Notes under the pieces: model-generated
What the model was told of the DNA's origin: nothing
Databases searched by the model: none
What the model saw: the letters and a program-made list of their open reading frames with translations, nothing else
Assembly: GCA_030603595.1 (NCBI GenBank)
Contig: JAUVXL010000002.1
Location: forward strand, 1 to 50,119
Reading direction: 5' to 3'
Length of the DNA: 50,119 nucleotides
DNA from: Sedimentisphaerales bacterium
Lineage (GTDB): Bacteria; Planctomycetota; Phycisphaerae; Sedimentisphaerales; Anaerobacaceae
Translations under genes and position numbers: made by a program
Shown here: positions 15,495 through 24,146 of the stretch, piece after piece
Layout of the letters: every line of letters starts with the position of its first letter
Position numbering within the stretch: the first letter of the stretch is position 1

Positions 15495-15680
15495 AGGCAT
15501 ATATGTCTGGAAAACCCGCTGGAATTATCTTTATGTTTGTCATCCTCTCGACGGCTGGCCCGCCTGCGGCGGGCTTCGCCCAAGCGGTCCCGGCGCGCCG
15601 GGATGCCTCGCAGTTCTCACTACCGAAAATGGATACAGATATCTCCGGCGAGAACCGTTCTGAGCCCGCCCGAGGCGGGC
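15357..15680. repeat. Three GC palindromes across the fliO/fliP junction
   Basis: CCCGCC-TCG-GGCGGG at 15357-15371, GCCCGCC-TGC-GGCGGGC at 15558-15574 and GCCCGCC-CGA-GGCGGGC at 15664-15680 lie within 324 bp. All are read through in frame: as ASGG in FliO, and as PPAAGFAQ and PARGG in the N-terminal, poorly conserved part of FliP. Confidence 0.75.
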
Positions 15681-16369
15681 CGAGCATCAGCGACCTGCTA
15701 ACCGTCGTCGATAAGGCAACGACCGGCAAAGAAGAAGGCAAGGACTGGACCACACCCGTGAAACTCGTGATCATTTTCGGCGGCCTGGCCATTCTGCCGA
15801 GTCTGCTCATAATGATGACATCGTTCACGCGAATAGTCATAGTGCTTTCGTTTGTTCGTCGCGCACTGACGACTCAGACAATACCGCCCACGATTGCGAT
15901 AGTCGGTTTGGGATTGTTTTTGACATTTTATACGATGTCGCCGACATTCGCCAAGCTCAATACTCTCAGCATTCAGCCTTATCTTTCGGACGAAATCGAT
16001 TTCAAGACCGCCGGGACAAGAGGCGGCGAGTGTATCAAGGAATTCATGCTCAGGCAATGCCGCCAGGCCGACCTGGCGCTTTTCGTACAAATGGCCAAAA
16101 TAGATCCTCCCGGCAATCCGACGGATCTCGGGCTGCACATAGTCGTCCCGGCATTTATCATAAGTGAATTTCGCACGGCGTTTGAGATTGGGTGCCTTTT
16201 GTTTATTCCGTTCTTGCTTATAGATATGGTTATAGCAAGTATATTGCTCAGCGCCGGTATGATGCTCCTGCCCCCTGTGATGATATCGCTGCCTTTCAAG
16301 TTGATATTGTTCGTCCTCGTTGATGGATGGTCTCTGCTGGCGAAGAGTCTCAGCCTGGGCTTCAATTAA
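15503..16369 (+). CDS. fliP: Flagellar export gate protein FliP
   Basis: FliP forms the core of the export channel with FliQ and FliR. From ATG 15503 the protein has 288 residues. A cleavable-type signal (IIFMFVILSTAGPPAAGFAQ) is followed by a variable periplasmic segment. The conserved core then starts about residue 90 with VIIFGGLAILPSLLIMMTSF and TRIVIVLSFVRRAL. The frame is open further upstream, but ATG 15503 has AAGG six bases before it and gives normal family length, eight bases after the fliO stop. The C-terminal part includes LHIVVPAFIISEFRTAFEIG and DMVIASILLSAGMMLLPPVM, both FliP signatures. Confidence 0.95.
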   Translation: MSGKPAGIIFMFVILSTAGPPAAGFAQAVPARRDASQFSLPKMDTDISGENRSEPARGGPSISDLLTVVDKATTGKEEGKDWTTPVKLVIIFGGLAILPSLLIMMTSFTRIVIVLSFVRRALTTQTIPPTIAIVGLGLFLTFYTMSPTFAKLNTLSIQPYLSDEIDFKTAGTRGGECIKEFMLRQCRQADLALFVQMAKIDPPGNPTDLGLHIVVPAFIISEFRTAFEIGCLLFIPFLLIDMVIASILLSAGMMLLPPVMISLPFKLILFVLVDGWSLLAKSLSLGFN

Positions 16370-16431
16370 CGTCTTGCGTCAAGCGGATGTCGGGACAGAT
16401 AGGAAGAACGAAGAATAATGTTTTCAAACGT

Positions 16432-16482
16432 GCCGCCGTGCCGGCGGCGGCTAAACGCAATACGAAGTACGAGATACGAAAT
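16432..16482 (+). repeat. Palindrome and degenerate heptamer repeat before fliQ
   Basis: The 113-bp fliP-fliQ gap holds a hairpin GCCGCC/GGCGGC (16432-16448). From about 16461 it also holds three TACGAR-type 7-mers (TACGAAG, TACGAGA, TACGAAA) running straight into the fliQ ATG. If read in frame they would give NTKYEIRN. No ribosome binding site is visible except GAGA within the repeat. Confidence 0.6.
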
Positions 16483-16752
16483 ATGAGCAGCAATTTCATC
16501 CTTTACCTCGGTCGACACACGCTGGAGACAGCCTTACTTGTGGCGACGCCGGCCCTTCTGACCTGCCTGGTGGTGGGCGTGGCGGTAACGCTTTTCCAAG
16601 CGATAACATCCATTCGCGATATGACGCTTACAATAGTTCCCAAGCTTTTGGCCCTGGGCGCGGTGACATTGCTTTTCGGGGGATGGATGCTTCAGGTGAT
16701 GCTGAAATTCTTCGCCGAGATATTTGGGCACATTCAGAGCATCGGACACTGA
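16483..16752 (+). CDS. fliQ: Flagellar export gate protein FliQ
   Basis: FliQ packs around FliP and FliR in the export gate. From ATG 16483 the product has 89 residues, the usual family size. It has two membrane helices: TALLVATPALLTCLVVGVAV, followed by TLFQAITSIRDMTLTIVPK (the Q-x3-I-x-e-x-TL signature), then LLALGAVTLLFGGWMLQVML. The frame extends upstream but that part encodes repeat sequence and is unlikely to be translated. It is followed three bases later by fliR. Confidence 0.94.
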   Translation: MSSNFILYLGRHTLETALLVATPALLTCLVVGVAVTLFQAITSIRDMTLTIVPKLLALGAVTLLFGGWMLQVMLKFFAEIFGHIQSIGH

Positions 16753-16755
16753 ATC

Positions 16756-17517
16756 ATGGATCCGACAATGGGCAGGCTGTTTGATTTCGCGATGGTCTTG
16801 ACGCGGGTATCGGCGTTTCTTCTTATACTCCCCGTTTTCGGCTTCAAGGCTATCCCCATGCGGATCAAAGTTGCGCTGGCGCTGTTCATATCGTTTTTCT
16901 TCACTATGGCGGCGCCTCATGCGGCGCGGTCGAATCCCGGCGAAGAGATATCTACGCTGGAGGTCGTGTTGTTGCTGAGCAATGAGGCGATATACGGTTT
17001 GTGTATGGGTGTGATAGTCACATCTGTATTTGCGACGGTGAAGTTCTGCGGCCGGATTGCCGAACGTCAAATGGGCCTGGCGATGGCCCAGATACTCGAC
17101 CCGCTAACTGGCGAGCAGGCTCAGCCGCTGGGCATGCTGATGGAGATGATATTCATAATCGCCTTTCTCAGCGCCAACGGTCATCATCTGTTCCTTCTGA
17201 CCATCAGCCGGAGCTATGAGGCCTTCCCGGCAGGGAGCATTCCAACTGTAGCCATTATGACCGGCGGGATAGTCAAGAGCGGCTCAACACTGCTCATGGC
17301 GGGTTTGCGGCTTGCCGCGCCGATGCTCGCGGCATTCTTGTTGCTAATGGTTGTCTTGGGAGTGGTGGCGCGCATAGCCCCCGAAACGAACATCCTCTTC
17401 ATCTCGCTGCCGCTGCGTGTCGGCTTGGGACTGATGCTGGCGGCTGTTTTCATCCCGTTCATCACCGGCTTTGTCGGAGAATTCGCCGATTGGATGGGAA
17501 AATTGCTGCCTCTGTGA
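16756..17517 (+). CDS. fliR: Flagellar export gate protein FliR
   Basis: FliR caps the FliP-FliQ-FliR gate complex. The 253 residues are highly hydrophobic, with several membrane helices. Typical FliR features are VLTRVSAFLLILPVFGFKAIPMRIK-type N-terminal sequence (residues about 14-38), and GRIAERQMGLAMAQILDP, close to the family's gqxisxqmGfamaxixDP. The C-terminal helices contain VGLGLMLAAVFIPFI. It sits between fliQ and flhB with gaps of 3 and 29 nt. The start is ATG 16756. Confidence 0.95.
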   Translation: MDPTMGRLFDFAMVLTRVSAFLLILPVFGFKAIPMRIKVALALFISFFFTMAAPHAARSNPGEEISTLEVVLLLSNEAIYGLCMGVIVTSVFATVKFCGRIAERQMGLAMAQILDPLTGEQAQPLGMLMEMIFIIAFLSANGHHLFLLTISRSYEAFPAGSIPTVAIMTGGIVKSGSTLLMAGLRLAAPMLAAFLLLMVVLGVVARIAPETNILFISLPLRVGLGLMLAAVFIPFITGFVGEFADWMGKLLPL

Positions 17518-17546
17518 GAAGAAGATAAGGTGAGGTAAAGTGAGCT

Positions 17547-18611
17547 ATGGCGGACAAACCAGCCAACGAAAGAACAGAGCAGCCCACAGGGAAAAGGCTC
17601 TCCAAGGCCAGATCCAAAGGCCAGACTCCTCAGAGCCAGGAGTTCACATCTTTCGTCTCAATTCTGGTCCTGGTGACAGCAGTCACTTTCCTTGCCCCGT
17701 CCTTGTGCCGGTGGTGCGCCGGGGAAATAAAGCAGGGGATGAGCTGTGACACCGCCGCTTTTGCCGGGAGCAAGGCCTTTCTGAATTTCATCAATGCAAA
17801 AATTACCGGTATGACCATGGTGATCCTGCCGGTTTGTGTGGCGCTTTCCATCGCCTCTGTAGTCGGGAGTATCGTCATCGGGGGGCTCAATTACTCTCCT
17901 AAGGCCGTAAAACTGGATTTTGGTGCGATAAACCCAGCCAGTGGTTTAGGCAAACTGGTGAATATGCGTTCATTTGTTCGGCTTCTGGCATCGGTGCTCA
18001 AACTGCTTTTTGTCTCGATCATTGCATGGTATTACCTTGCAGACAAGCTCGAAGCCCTTGCAGCGCTGCGATGGGCCTGGTCCTTCGGGCTGCTCGCCGC
18101 CATCGGGAGGCTGATCCTTGGTCTTATGATCCGTATCTGTATTGCGCTGCTCGTTATCGGCGCAGCGGACATGGTCTTCCAGAAATGGAAATACATCCAG
18201 GATCTCAAGATGACCAAACAGGATGTCAAGGAAGAACGCCGACAAACAGAGGGAGCGCCGGAGGTCAAGCGTCGCATCCGCAAGATTCAGTTGCAAGCGG
18301 CTATGAGGCGTATGCTCGCCGAAGTTCCTAAAGCAGGTGTCGTTCTGACCAACCCGACGCATGTAGCCGTTGCGCTTCGGTACGACGGCAAGAAAGGTCA
18401 GGCCCCTGTCCTCGTAGCAAAGGGCGCCGACCATCTCGCCGAGAAGATCAGAGAAATAGCTCGTGCCTACGGCGTACCCATCGTCAGGCGGCCCGAACTT
18501 GCAAGGACCATATTCGCCACGGTCGAACTCAATAGCACCATTCCTGAAACGCTCTACGTTGCGGTCGCAGAGGTCCTGGCCATGATTTACAGACTGCGAC
18601 ACAGAAGATGA
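17547..18611 (+). CDS. flhB: Flagellar export specificity switch protein FlhB
   Basis: FlhB is the membrane gate protein whose cytoplasmic domain self-cleaves to switch export from rod-hook to filament substrates. The 354 residues begin ERTEQPTGKRLSKARSKGQT, the conserved FlhB N-terminus. Four membrane helices follow. The cytoplasmic domain carries the autocleavage motif NPTH at about residues 269-272 (VVLTNPTHVAVALRYD) and then PIVRRPELARTIFATVELNS. All expected motifs are intact. It is the last gene of this operon; flhA, its usual partner, is not in the window. fliD converges from the other strand 82 nt away, with no clear terminator between. Confidence 0.96.
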   Translation: MADKPANERTEQPTGKRLSKARSKGQTPQSQEFTSFVSILVLVTAVTFLAPSLCRWCAGEIKQGMSCDTAAFAGSKAFLNFINAKITGMTMVILPVCVALSIASVVGSIVIGGLNYSPKAVKLDFGAINPASGLGKLVNMRSFVRLLASVLKLLFVSIIAWYYLADKLEALAALRWAWSFGLLAAIGRLILGLMIRICIALLVIGAADMVFQKWKYIQDLKMTKQDVKEERRQTEGAPEVKRRIRKIQLQAAMRRMLAEVPKAGVVLTNPTHVAVALRYDGKKGQAPVLVAKGADHLAEKIREIARAYGVPIVRRPELARTIFATVELNSTIPETLYVAVAEVLAMIYRLRHRR

Positions 18612-18693
18612 CGACCAGATGGAAGGGTGGATCCGGTCTATTCACACAGGCGAGCGTCCGCGAGAAGAGCTTCACACCCAACCGGTTGTCTGG

Positions 18694-21093
18694 TTACTGA
18701 CCGGCAAAGACGCTGCTGCTGAGAATACCTGCTGCGGCCAACTGGTTTTGGAGCAATGCGAGTGTCGCTTCGAGCCTTGCAAATTTGAGAATCAATCGCT
18801 CTTGCCTTTTAGTCAGGCGGTATTCTTCGAGTTCGATCTTCTCGTCGAGTTCCTCTATCTGATCGGCCGCTTGCTGTTGATCAAGGATCAGCGATCCGGT
18901 CGTGGTCTTCAGCATTCTGTCGATCCCGTCTTCAATCTTGCCGGTGAAGCCCTGTTTCACGCGAACGGTGGCGGTAAAATCGTCGTTGGTGCTCAGGTCT
19001 ATGGCAAGCTGTAGACCGTTTTCGGCATAGTCCGCGTCGCCGTTGGAGTCGAAGGTGCTGATGCCTGTGATGACATTTCCGGTGATGGTCATATTTCGGT
19101 AAGTCGATTCGTCCGAGAGCTTGATTTGGGCAGAGGTTATAGCTCCGCCGCTGATCGTTACCTGAACGTCGTATTCGCCGGCGGTAGTATAATTACTGCT
19201 TGCGCCGTAGAACTCGATGGTATCACTTGTGCTGCTGCCGGCCTTGTCCGCTCCTATCACATCCAGGACAGCCAGATAGTCCTCGGCTATTGCCTCGTCA
19301 AATTTGCTTGCGTCAAAACTGAGCACCCCGTCCCTGTCTATATCGAAGCCTATGTCAAGAGGCGTCAGAAACGAATCTATATCCTGTATGAAGCCGGCGG
19401 TCTGCTCGATAATAGGCTCGCGAAACTTGTAGCTTATTGTCGAGACAACGTAGTCGCCCATCAAGACACCGGCTGCCTGCTCACCTTCCTCATCCTCATT
19501 GTAGGCGGTCTTTTCATCTATGAACGCCATAGCCGCATTATATGCCAGAAGCAGAGAATCCAGCTTCTCCTTGACCGATTCTATATCCCTGGTGAGAGTC
19601 AACTCCTCGCCGGAGGCATCGGTGACGTCGTGCAGATGCATAGTCACACCGTAAATGACATCGTCCACCGTATTTGAGCTTCTGCTGATGTAGGCCGGGA
19701 CGCCTTTCGTAGTCTCCACCACCGGGACAGGTTGTGACTCGGGACCGAGGTTGGCCCCGTCGCCCGAAATCATGCTGACGTCGCCCAACGTATCGCTGAA
19801 CGTAAACGTTATATCCCCGTCCCCCAATCCGTTGGCCCCGCCGCCCACCGTTATATCGTCGGCGTTCACGGTGGATAAGGCCTCGAGAGCCGCCTTAATA
19901 ACGGTAGGACTTGCGTTGTAGTCAATCGCCGCTGTCGTCTGCCCTTCGTAAGTCAGGGTGTAGGTTCCGCTGCTCGGACTCGGGCTGCGGCTCATCGTCT
20001 GGAGCTCGGAAGTTGCCGAGCCGGCAGGATAGCCGTCCACCTGAATCAGCGAGTTCTGCGCTGATTGGGTTTGCGTGAAGTCCGACTGGGCAAAACCGCT
20101 CAAGTCGGCCGTTATGTCGCCGCCTTCGGTTGTAACCGATGCGCCAAGTCCGCTGAGCATTGTGGCGCCGGCCCCCTGGTTATAAGTCAACGCGATCTCA
20201 AGGCCGCTCAAGCCAGCGGCCTTGTCGGTCAGGATGATCTTGCCGTTTTCGAGCGTCGCTACTGCGATTCCGTCGAAGGCATCGTTAATCTCATCAACAA
20301 GATGGCTTAGCTTCGTATTGCTGTTGACAGGGAGAATTACCTGCTCAATAGCAACGCCGTTATAGTCTTCCCCGTTTATCAGTATCTGCTCGTCGCCCGA
20401 AAACGCAGTATCACCGTTCCATTCGAACTGGTCAAGATCCGTAATATGCGCGGCCAGGGTGGCGTTGTCACTACCCTCGGTAAAGGCTGAGTCCGATTTC
20501 CAGACCTCGATGCTGCTGGCGTTGACCGAGATTTTGTAATCTGAGCCGGCCTCATTGCCGTTCAACACCAAATGATAGGCATCGTTGTAGTATAGCATGC
20601 CGGCGGTAACGCCCGGATTGTTGGCGTCGTTGTTGATCAAGCCGACGAGGTCCGATAGTGTTGTGGTCGCAGTGGTCGTTATGCTCGTTTCCTTGTGATT
20701 ATAGGAATAAATGAAAGTGCCGGCGCCGACATAGTCTTCGACATATTCCTTGCCGGCTGCATGGACCCAACGCTCGGCGGTCGCCAACTGATTGACCACG
20801 ACCGTATGGCTGCCCTCGAACGCGTTGTCAGAGGCCTCAGCGGTTATGTAATCGGTGTCGCTGGATTGCACGGTGTACGCACGAAGCAACTCGGCGTCTG
20901 AAAGGGCGCTTGCGGCATTTTGAAGGTTGCTCAGCTTTCCCTCCAATTCGCTCAGCGCATCCTGTCTTTCATCCCAGACATCCTTACGATCTTCATACAT
21001 TTCAAGCGTACGGCGTTCAACTTGCATCAATTGATCGATGAGCATGGCGGTGTCGATCCCTGATTGCAGTCCCGGAAGCTGTATTGTTGACAT
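18694..21093 (-). CDS. fliD: Filament cap protein FliD
   Basis: FliD (HAP2) caps the filament tip and folds incoming flagellin. The N-terminal signature is STIQLPGLQSGIDTAMLIDQLMQVERR and the C-terminal part returns to helical coiled coil (QQQAADQIEELDEKIELEEYRLTKRQERL). At 799 residues it is much longer than the roughly 470 of enteric FliD. The extra length is in the central surface-exposed part, including about residues 360-460, where TYTLTYEGQTTAAIDYNAS and DITFTFSDTLGDVSMISGDG look like an inserted beta-sandwich repeat. A ribosome binding site AAAGG lies about nine bases upstream of ATG. It has its own near-perfect sigma-28 promoter. Confidence 0.94.
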   Translation of the reverse strand: MSTIQLPGLQSGIDTAMLIDQLMQVERRTLEMYEDRKDVWDERQDALSELEGKLSNLQNAASALSDAELLRAYTVQSSDTDYITAEASDNAFEGSHTVVVNQLATAERWVHAAGKEYVEDYVGAGTFIYSYNHKETSITTTATTTLSDLVGLINNDANNPGVTAGMLYYNDAYHLVLNGNEAGSDYKISVNASSIEVWKSDSAFTEGSDNATLAAHITDLDQFEWNGDTAFSGDEQILINGEDYNGVAIEQVILPVNSNTKLSHLVDEINDAFDGIAVATLENGKIILTDKAAGLSGLEIALTYNQGAGATMLSGLGASVTTEGGDITADLSGFAQSDFTQTQSAQNSLIQVDGYPAGSATSELQTMSRSPSPSSGTYTLTYEGQTTAAIDYNASPTVIKAALEALSTVNADDITVGGGANGLGDGDITFTFSDTLGDVSMISGDGANLGPESQPVPVVETTKGVPAYISRSSNTVDDVIYGVTMHLHDVTDASGEELTLTRDIESVKEKLDSLLLAYNAAMAFIDEKTAYNEDEEGEQAAGVLMGDYVVSTISYKFREPIIEQTAGFIQDIDSFLTPLDIGFDIDRDGVLSFDASKFDEAIAEDYLAVLDVIGADKAGSSTSDTIEFYGASSNYTTAGEYDVQVTISGGAITSAQIKLSDESTYRNMTITGNVITGISTFDSNGDADYAENGLQLAIDLSTNDDFTATVRVKQGFTGKIEDGIDRMLKTTTGSLILDQQQAADQIEELDEKIELEEYRLTKRQERLILKFARLEATLALLQNQLAAAGILSSSVFAGQ

Positions 21094-21172
21094 TACGCTT
21101 GCCTTTCACTCATATCTTCGATGAAATGCCAGGCCCGGCAACACATGTCGCAGGTCTGATACGTGCCCTTTA

Positions 21173-21199
21173 TTATCGGCTCAAAATCGGTTTACTTTA
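21173..21199 (-). promoter_or_regulatory. Sigma-28 (FliA) promoter of fliD
   Basis: On the minus strand the site reads TAAAGTAA-N11-GCCGATAA. The -10 matches the sigma-28 consensus at all eight bases, the spacer is exact and the -35 matches six of eight. The transcription start would be near 21166, giving a leader of about 70 nt. It lies just past the end of the glycosyltransferase gene at 21266. Confidence 0.88.
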
Positions 21200-21265
21200 G
21201 CTTTATCCCTTTATCCGCCGACGACACCTGGATCAACAACATCAGGCTACCGAAGGACTTACGGC

Positions 21266-24139
21266 CTACGGTCGTACAGCCAAGCCGATTGTTCTACCTG
21301 ATTCGGCGGTCTGATAGAGCTTGTCTTTATACCAATCTCCATATTCTCTAAAATACTCGTCATATTGCACCATAGCCCCCTCGGCATGCTTGTAGAAAGT
21401 TCGCATCAAATACTCAAAGTACCGCCGCTCTTTCCCAGCGGCATCACTTATCCCGGCAATCTGCGGGCATAAGACCTCGGGAGGATAAAGCGAGACCATC
21501 TCGTTGAGCACTGCCGCCATAATCTGATTTCTCGCCTTGAAGTTGTGCGAAGTGCCGCTCGGCAGCCTCGTGTAGAAGTACCTGGCGTGATCATCGACGC
21601 GCATAAAGCATATTTTCAAAGCGTTCCTGCAGAGAAACACGAAATCCTCAACGGAATCCACATCGTCGTACCCCCCTGTCCTCTCGAAGAGTGATCTTCT
21701 CTTCAAGCTGCCCGGATTCGGAATCGGCCCGTATCCCTTATCGAAGAGGAATGCCGGCAGAATGCTGTTATCCGAGAAGTCCAGATAATCCCACTGCTCG
21801 CCCGTGGGACGTCCGCGGCCATCTACCGGCGCTAGACCCCTCGGATAGAAATAATCAACTTCCGGGTGCTGCTCAGCGCAGGCAACCATCTTCTCAATAT
21901 AGCTCGGCTCAACATAATCGTCCGAATCAACACACAAAAGATACTTGCCCTTAGCTTCAGCAATCGCCCGGTTCCTGGCGGTGGCACAGTTCTTGTGCGG
22001 CAGGCGGATGCACCGAATCCTGCTGTCATCATAGGATGCAACGATATCGGCTGTGCCGTCGGTGCTGCCATCGTCTATTATCAGTAATTCGATATTCTTA
22101 TACGTCTGAGCCAGCACCGAATCAATAGCCCGTCGGATGAACGCCTCTGCGTTGTATGCGGCCATTTCAACGGAAACCAGGGGCTTGACGCTTGCAGAGG
22201 CACAAAGGTTTTCTGCTTTGCCCCTTTGCCCCATTGCCCCATTGCCCCTTTGCAACAACTCAAAAAGCTTCTCGAATTGCACGTCCACGTTGGCCGCAAG
22301 CCAGAGCACAATGTCCTCGATGCCCCATTTCTCTGCGCCGGACGGCCAATTCACGCTCGCCAACATCCCACTCTGATGCAATTGCGTGAGTATGGCAAAA
22401 TACTGCTCAACATCCTCATATTTCTCCCTCGCCTCCGCGACCGCCTGCCGGAATAACTGATAGAAATCCTGACTGTTCGTTTTGGAGGCTTTGTCCTCTA
22501 TAGAGGACAAAGCCTTGATTCGGCTCTGGGATTTATCGCTTTGAGCGCACCTTCTCCTCAGGGCGTTTATCCTCGCCTTGACGCGGGACATTATTGCAAC
22601 GTTAATCTTCTCGGGCGAACGACATATCGAGTTCGGTGCTTCCCTGTATAGATACAAGCAATCGTCGACAAATTTCAGCCCGGCCACTTCCTCCATCTTA
22701 TAAACGATATCGATATCTTCGGCATATAATATGTTCTTATCGTATCCGGCGGTTTTCAGATAGTCACGCAATTTGAAAGTCTTGAAGTGGCTGGCTACAT
22801 GTGCGTCAAGACTTGTCCGGCCCGGAGGAATCTCAGCGCAAAATCCGATTTTTCTCTGATTAAGATTATCGTCACAGAAGGCGAATTGCGAGTAGATAAG
22901 CCCGCAATATGGCTCTCTGACGTGCCATTCGCACATTGTCCCGACGGCGTGCGGCGTCAAGGCGTCGTCACTGTCCAGGACGCCGAAGTATTCCGAGCGA
23001 ACATTGGCGATGCCGGTCTTTAAGGCGGCGGTGTACCCGCGATTAGTCTCGTGCCTGATCAGCCTTATGCGTCGGTCGCCGAGGTATTGATCGATCATCG
23101 CCCTGGAGTTGTCCGTCGAACAGTCCTCGACGATGATGAGCTCCCATTCCTTGAATGTCTGCCGACGGACCGATTCTATCGCCTGGGCGATGTATTGAGC
23201 GTTGTTGTAGTTGGCCATTATGATAGAAAACTTTGGCCTCGAATCGTGCTCGACGTGCTCAAGCCTTTTCGGTCCACCGCAATGGTCGAAATACAATTCC
23301 ACCTCCTGATGGCAGGAATTGGGGACAAAACCAGAATATCGCTCGACGTCAATTCTATCACCCTTCTCAAACATCTGCGCCAGCCGGTCCACAGAGTAAT
23401 TAAGGTTGCCGCCGACACGATTGTCCCAGGCTGTTTGGACCATATTAACCGGCGCACAAAAGGTAACGGACTGCTCAAAACAAAAGAGGCTGTTCCTGGC
23501 CTGCCGGTAGAGGTGAGCATTGGCCGCCATCGCCTCTTCAAGCGTATTGGGATTGCCGAACATCACCTGCCTGAGCAACTGCATGATTTCATCGGTTCGA
23601 TATATCGAACTGGACAAGTCCAACGGATAGGCGAAGTCATACTCGGCGTGTGTCCAGTCGTACTTCATTATCTCGTCGTCCGCCTGGCGAAACGCCGGGA
23701 CGTTTTGGTCGATATCGTGAGCGTAGCAGTAGGCCGTATTAACACCCAATCGAAGAGAAAAACCGAGCGCATCGCCATTACTCCGCAAAGCCTTGACAGC
23801 ATCTCCAAGAAAGAAATCTCTAACAAACAGATTATCGTCAACAAGAAATAGCACATGCTCAAATTCGCTTATGAGACTTAGCGCCTGCTCCTTGAAATTC
23901 ACCTCCTCAATAAAGCAAACGTCACAAAACTCTGCTTTGAGCTTATCGTACTGACGCCGGTGCAATTGATTTGAGGTCTTGTACAATACCTGCAATTGGA
24001 TTCGTTGGTTGTCCCGACAGTGCAGCAGCAGCGACTCTATCACCGCCCGAAGCTGCATTGCGCGGTCCTTGCTGAATATCAGGCCCGTCATACTGATTTG
24101 CGTGCTACTGCCCATAACTGCTGATTTCTCACTATACAA
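21266..24139 (-). CDS. Multidomain glycosyltransferase (two GT2 modules plus N-terminal module)
   Basis: The 957-residue protein has three catalytic-type modules. Residues about 15-290 look like a GT-A fold with a DDN motif (HVLFLVDDNLFVRDF). About 300-510 is a GT2 domain (FSIIMANYNNAQYIAQAI, ending in a DSDDA metal-binding motif and a C-terminal EDID). About 653-870 is a second GT2 domain (LVSVEMAAYNAEAFIRRAI, DDGSTDGT, DSDDYVEP). The linker holds an octamer repeat at 22217-22256. TTG 24139 gives the longest frame; ATG 24115 is the safer start by codon but neither has a clear ribosome binding site. It is the last gene of the glycosyltransferase block, eight bases downstream of the next. It probably adds two or three sugars in sequence. 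Substrates are unknown. Confidence 0.85.
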   Translation of the reverse strand: MYSEKSAVMGSSTQISMTGLIFSKDRAMQLRAVIESLLLHCRDNQRIQLQVLYKTSNQLHRRQYDKLKAEFCDVCFIEEVNFKEQALSLISEFEHVLFLVDDNLFVRDFFLGDAVKALRSNGDALGFSLRLGVNTAYCYAHDIDQNVPAFRQADDEIMKYDWTHAEYDFAYPLDLSSSIYRTDEIMQLLRQVMFGNPNTLEEAMAANAHLYRQARNSLFCFEQSVTFCAPVNMVQTAWDNRVGGNLNYSVDRLAQMFEKGDRIDVERYSGFVPNSCHQEVELYFDHCGGPKRLEHVEHDSRPKFSIIMANYNNAQYIAQAIESVRRQTFKEWELIIVEDCSTDNSRAMIDQYLGDRRIRLIRHETNRGYTAALKTGIANVRSEYFGVLDSDDALTPHAVGTMCEWHVREPYCGLIYSQFAFCDDNLNQRKIGFCAEIPPGRTSLDAHVASHFKTFKLRDYLKTAGYDKNILYAEDIDIVYKMEEVAGLKFVDDCLYLYREAPNSICRSPEKINVAIMSRVKARINALRRRCAQSDKSQSRIKALSSIEDKASKTNSQDFYQLFRQAVAEAREKYEDVEQYFAILTQLHQSGMLASVNWPSGAEKWGIEDIVLWLAANVDVQFEKLFELLQRGNGAMGQRGKAENLCASASVKPLVSVEMAAYNAEAFIRRAIDSVLAQTYKNIELLIIDDGSTDGTADIVASYDDSRIRCIRLPHKNCATARNRAIAEAKGKYLLCVDSDDYVEPSYIEKMVACAEQHPEVDYFYPRGLAPVDGRGRPTGEQWDYLDFSDNSILPAFLFDKGYGPIPNPGSLKRRSLFERTGGYDDVDSVEDFVFLCRNALKICFMRVDDHARYFYTRLPSGTSHNFKARNQIMAAVLNEMVSLYPPEVLCPQIAGISDAAGKERRYFEYLMRTFYKHAEGAMVQYDEYFREYGDWYKDKLYQTAESGRTIGLAVRP
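22217..22256 (-). repeat. Octamer repeat inside a glycosyltransferase gene
   Basis: TTTGCCCC, TTTGCCCC, ATTGCCCC, ATTGCCCC and a partial TTTGC unit lie head to tail. On the minus strand they encode about residues 628-641, in the linker between two GT2 modules. Gain or loss of one 8-bp unit would shift the frame and remove the last module. Confidence 0.85.
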
Positions 24140-24146
24140 AAATTCT

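Noticed and set aside
15287-15502. Upstream extension of the fliP reading frame
   Set aside because: It overlaps most of the FliO C-terminal domain, encodes no known FliP sequence, and ATG 15503 has a ribosome binding site and normal family length.
16327-16482. Upstream extension of the fliQ reading frame by 52 codons
   Set aside because: It begins inside fliP and consists of palindromic and heptamer repeat sequence; FliQ from 16483 has the normal 89 residues.
23051-23851. 266-codon plus-strand open frame inside the 957-residue glycosyltransferase gene
   Set aside because: It is antisense to a domain with clear GT2 motifs and shows no recognisable protein features.
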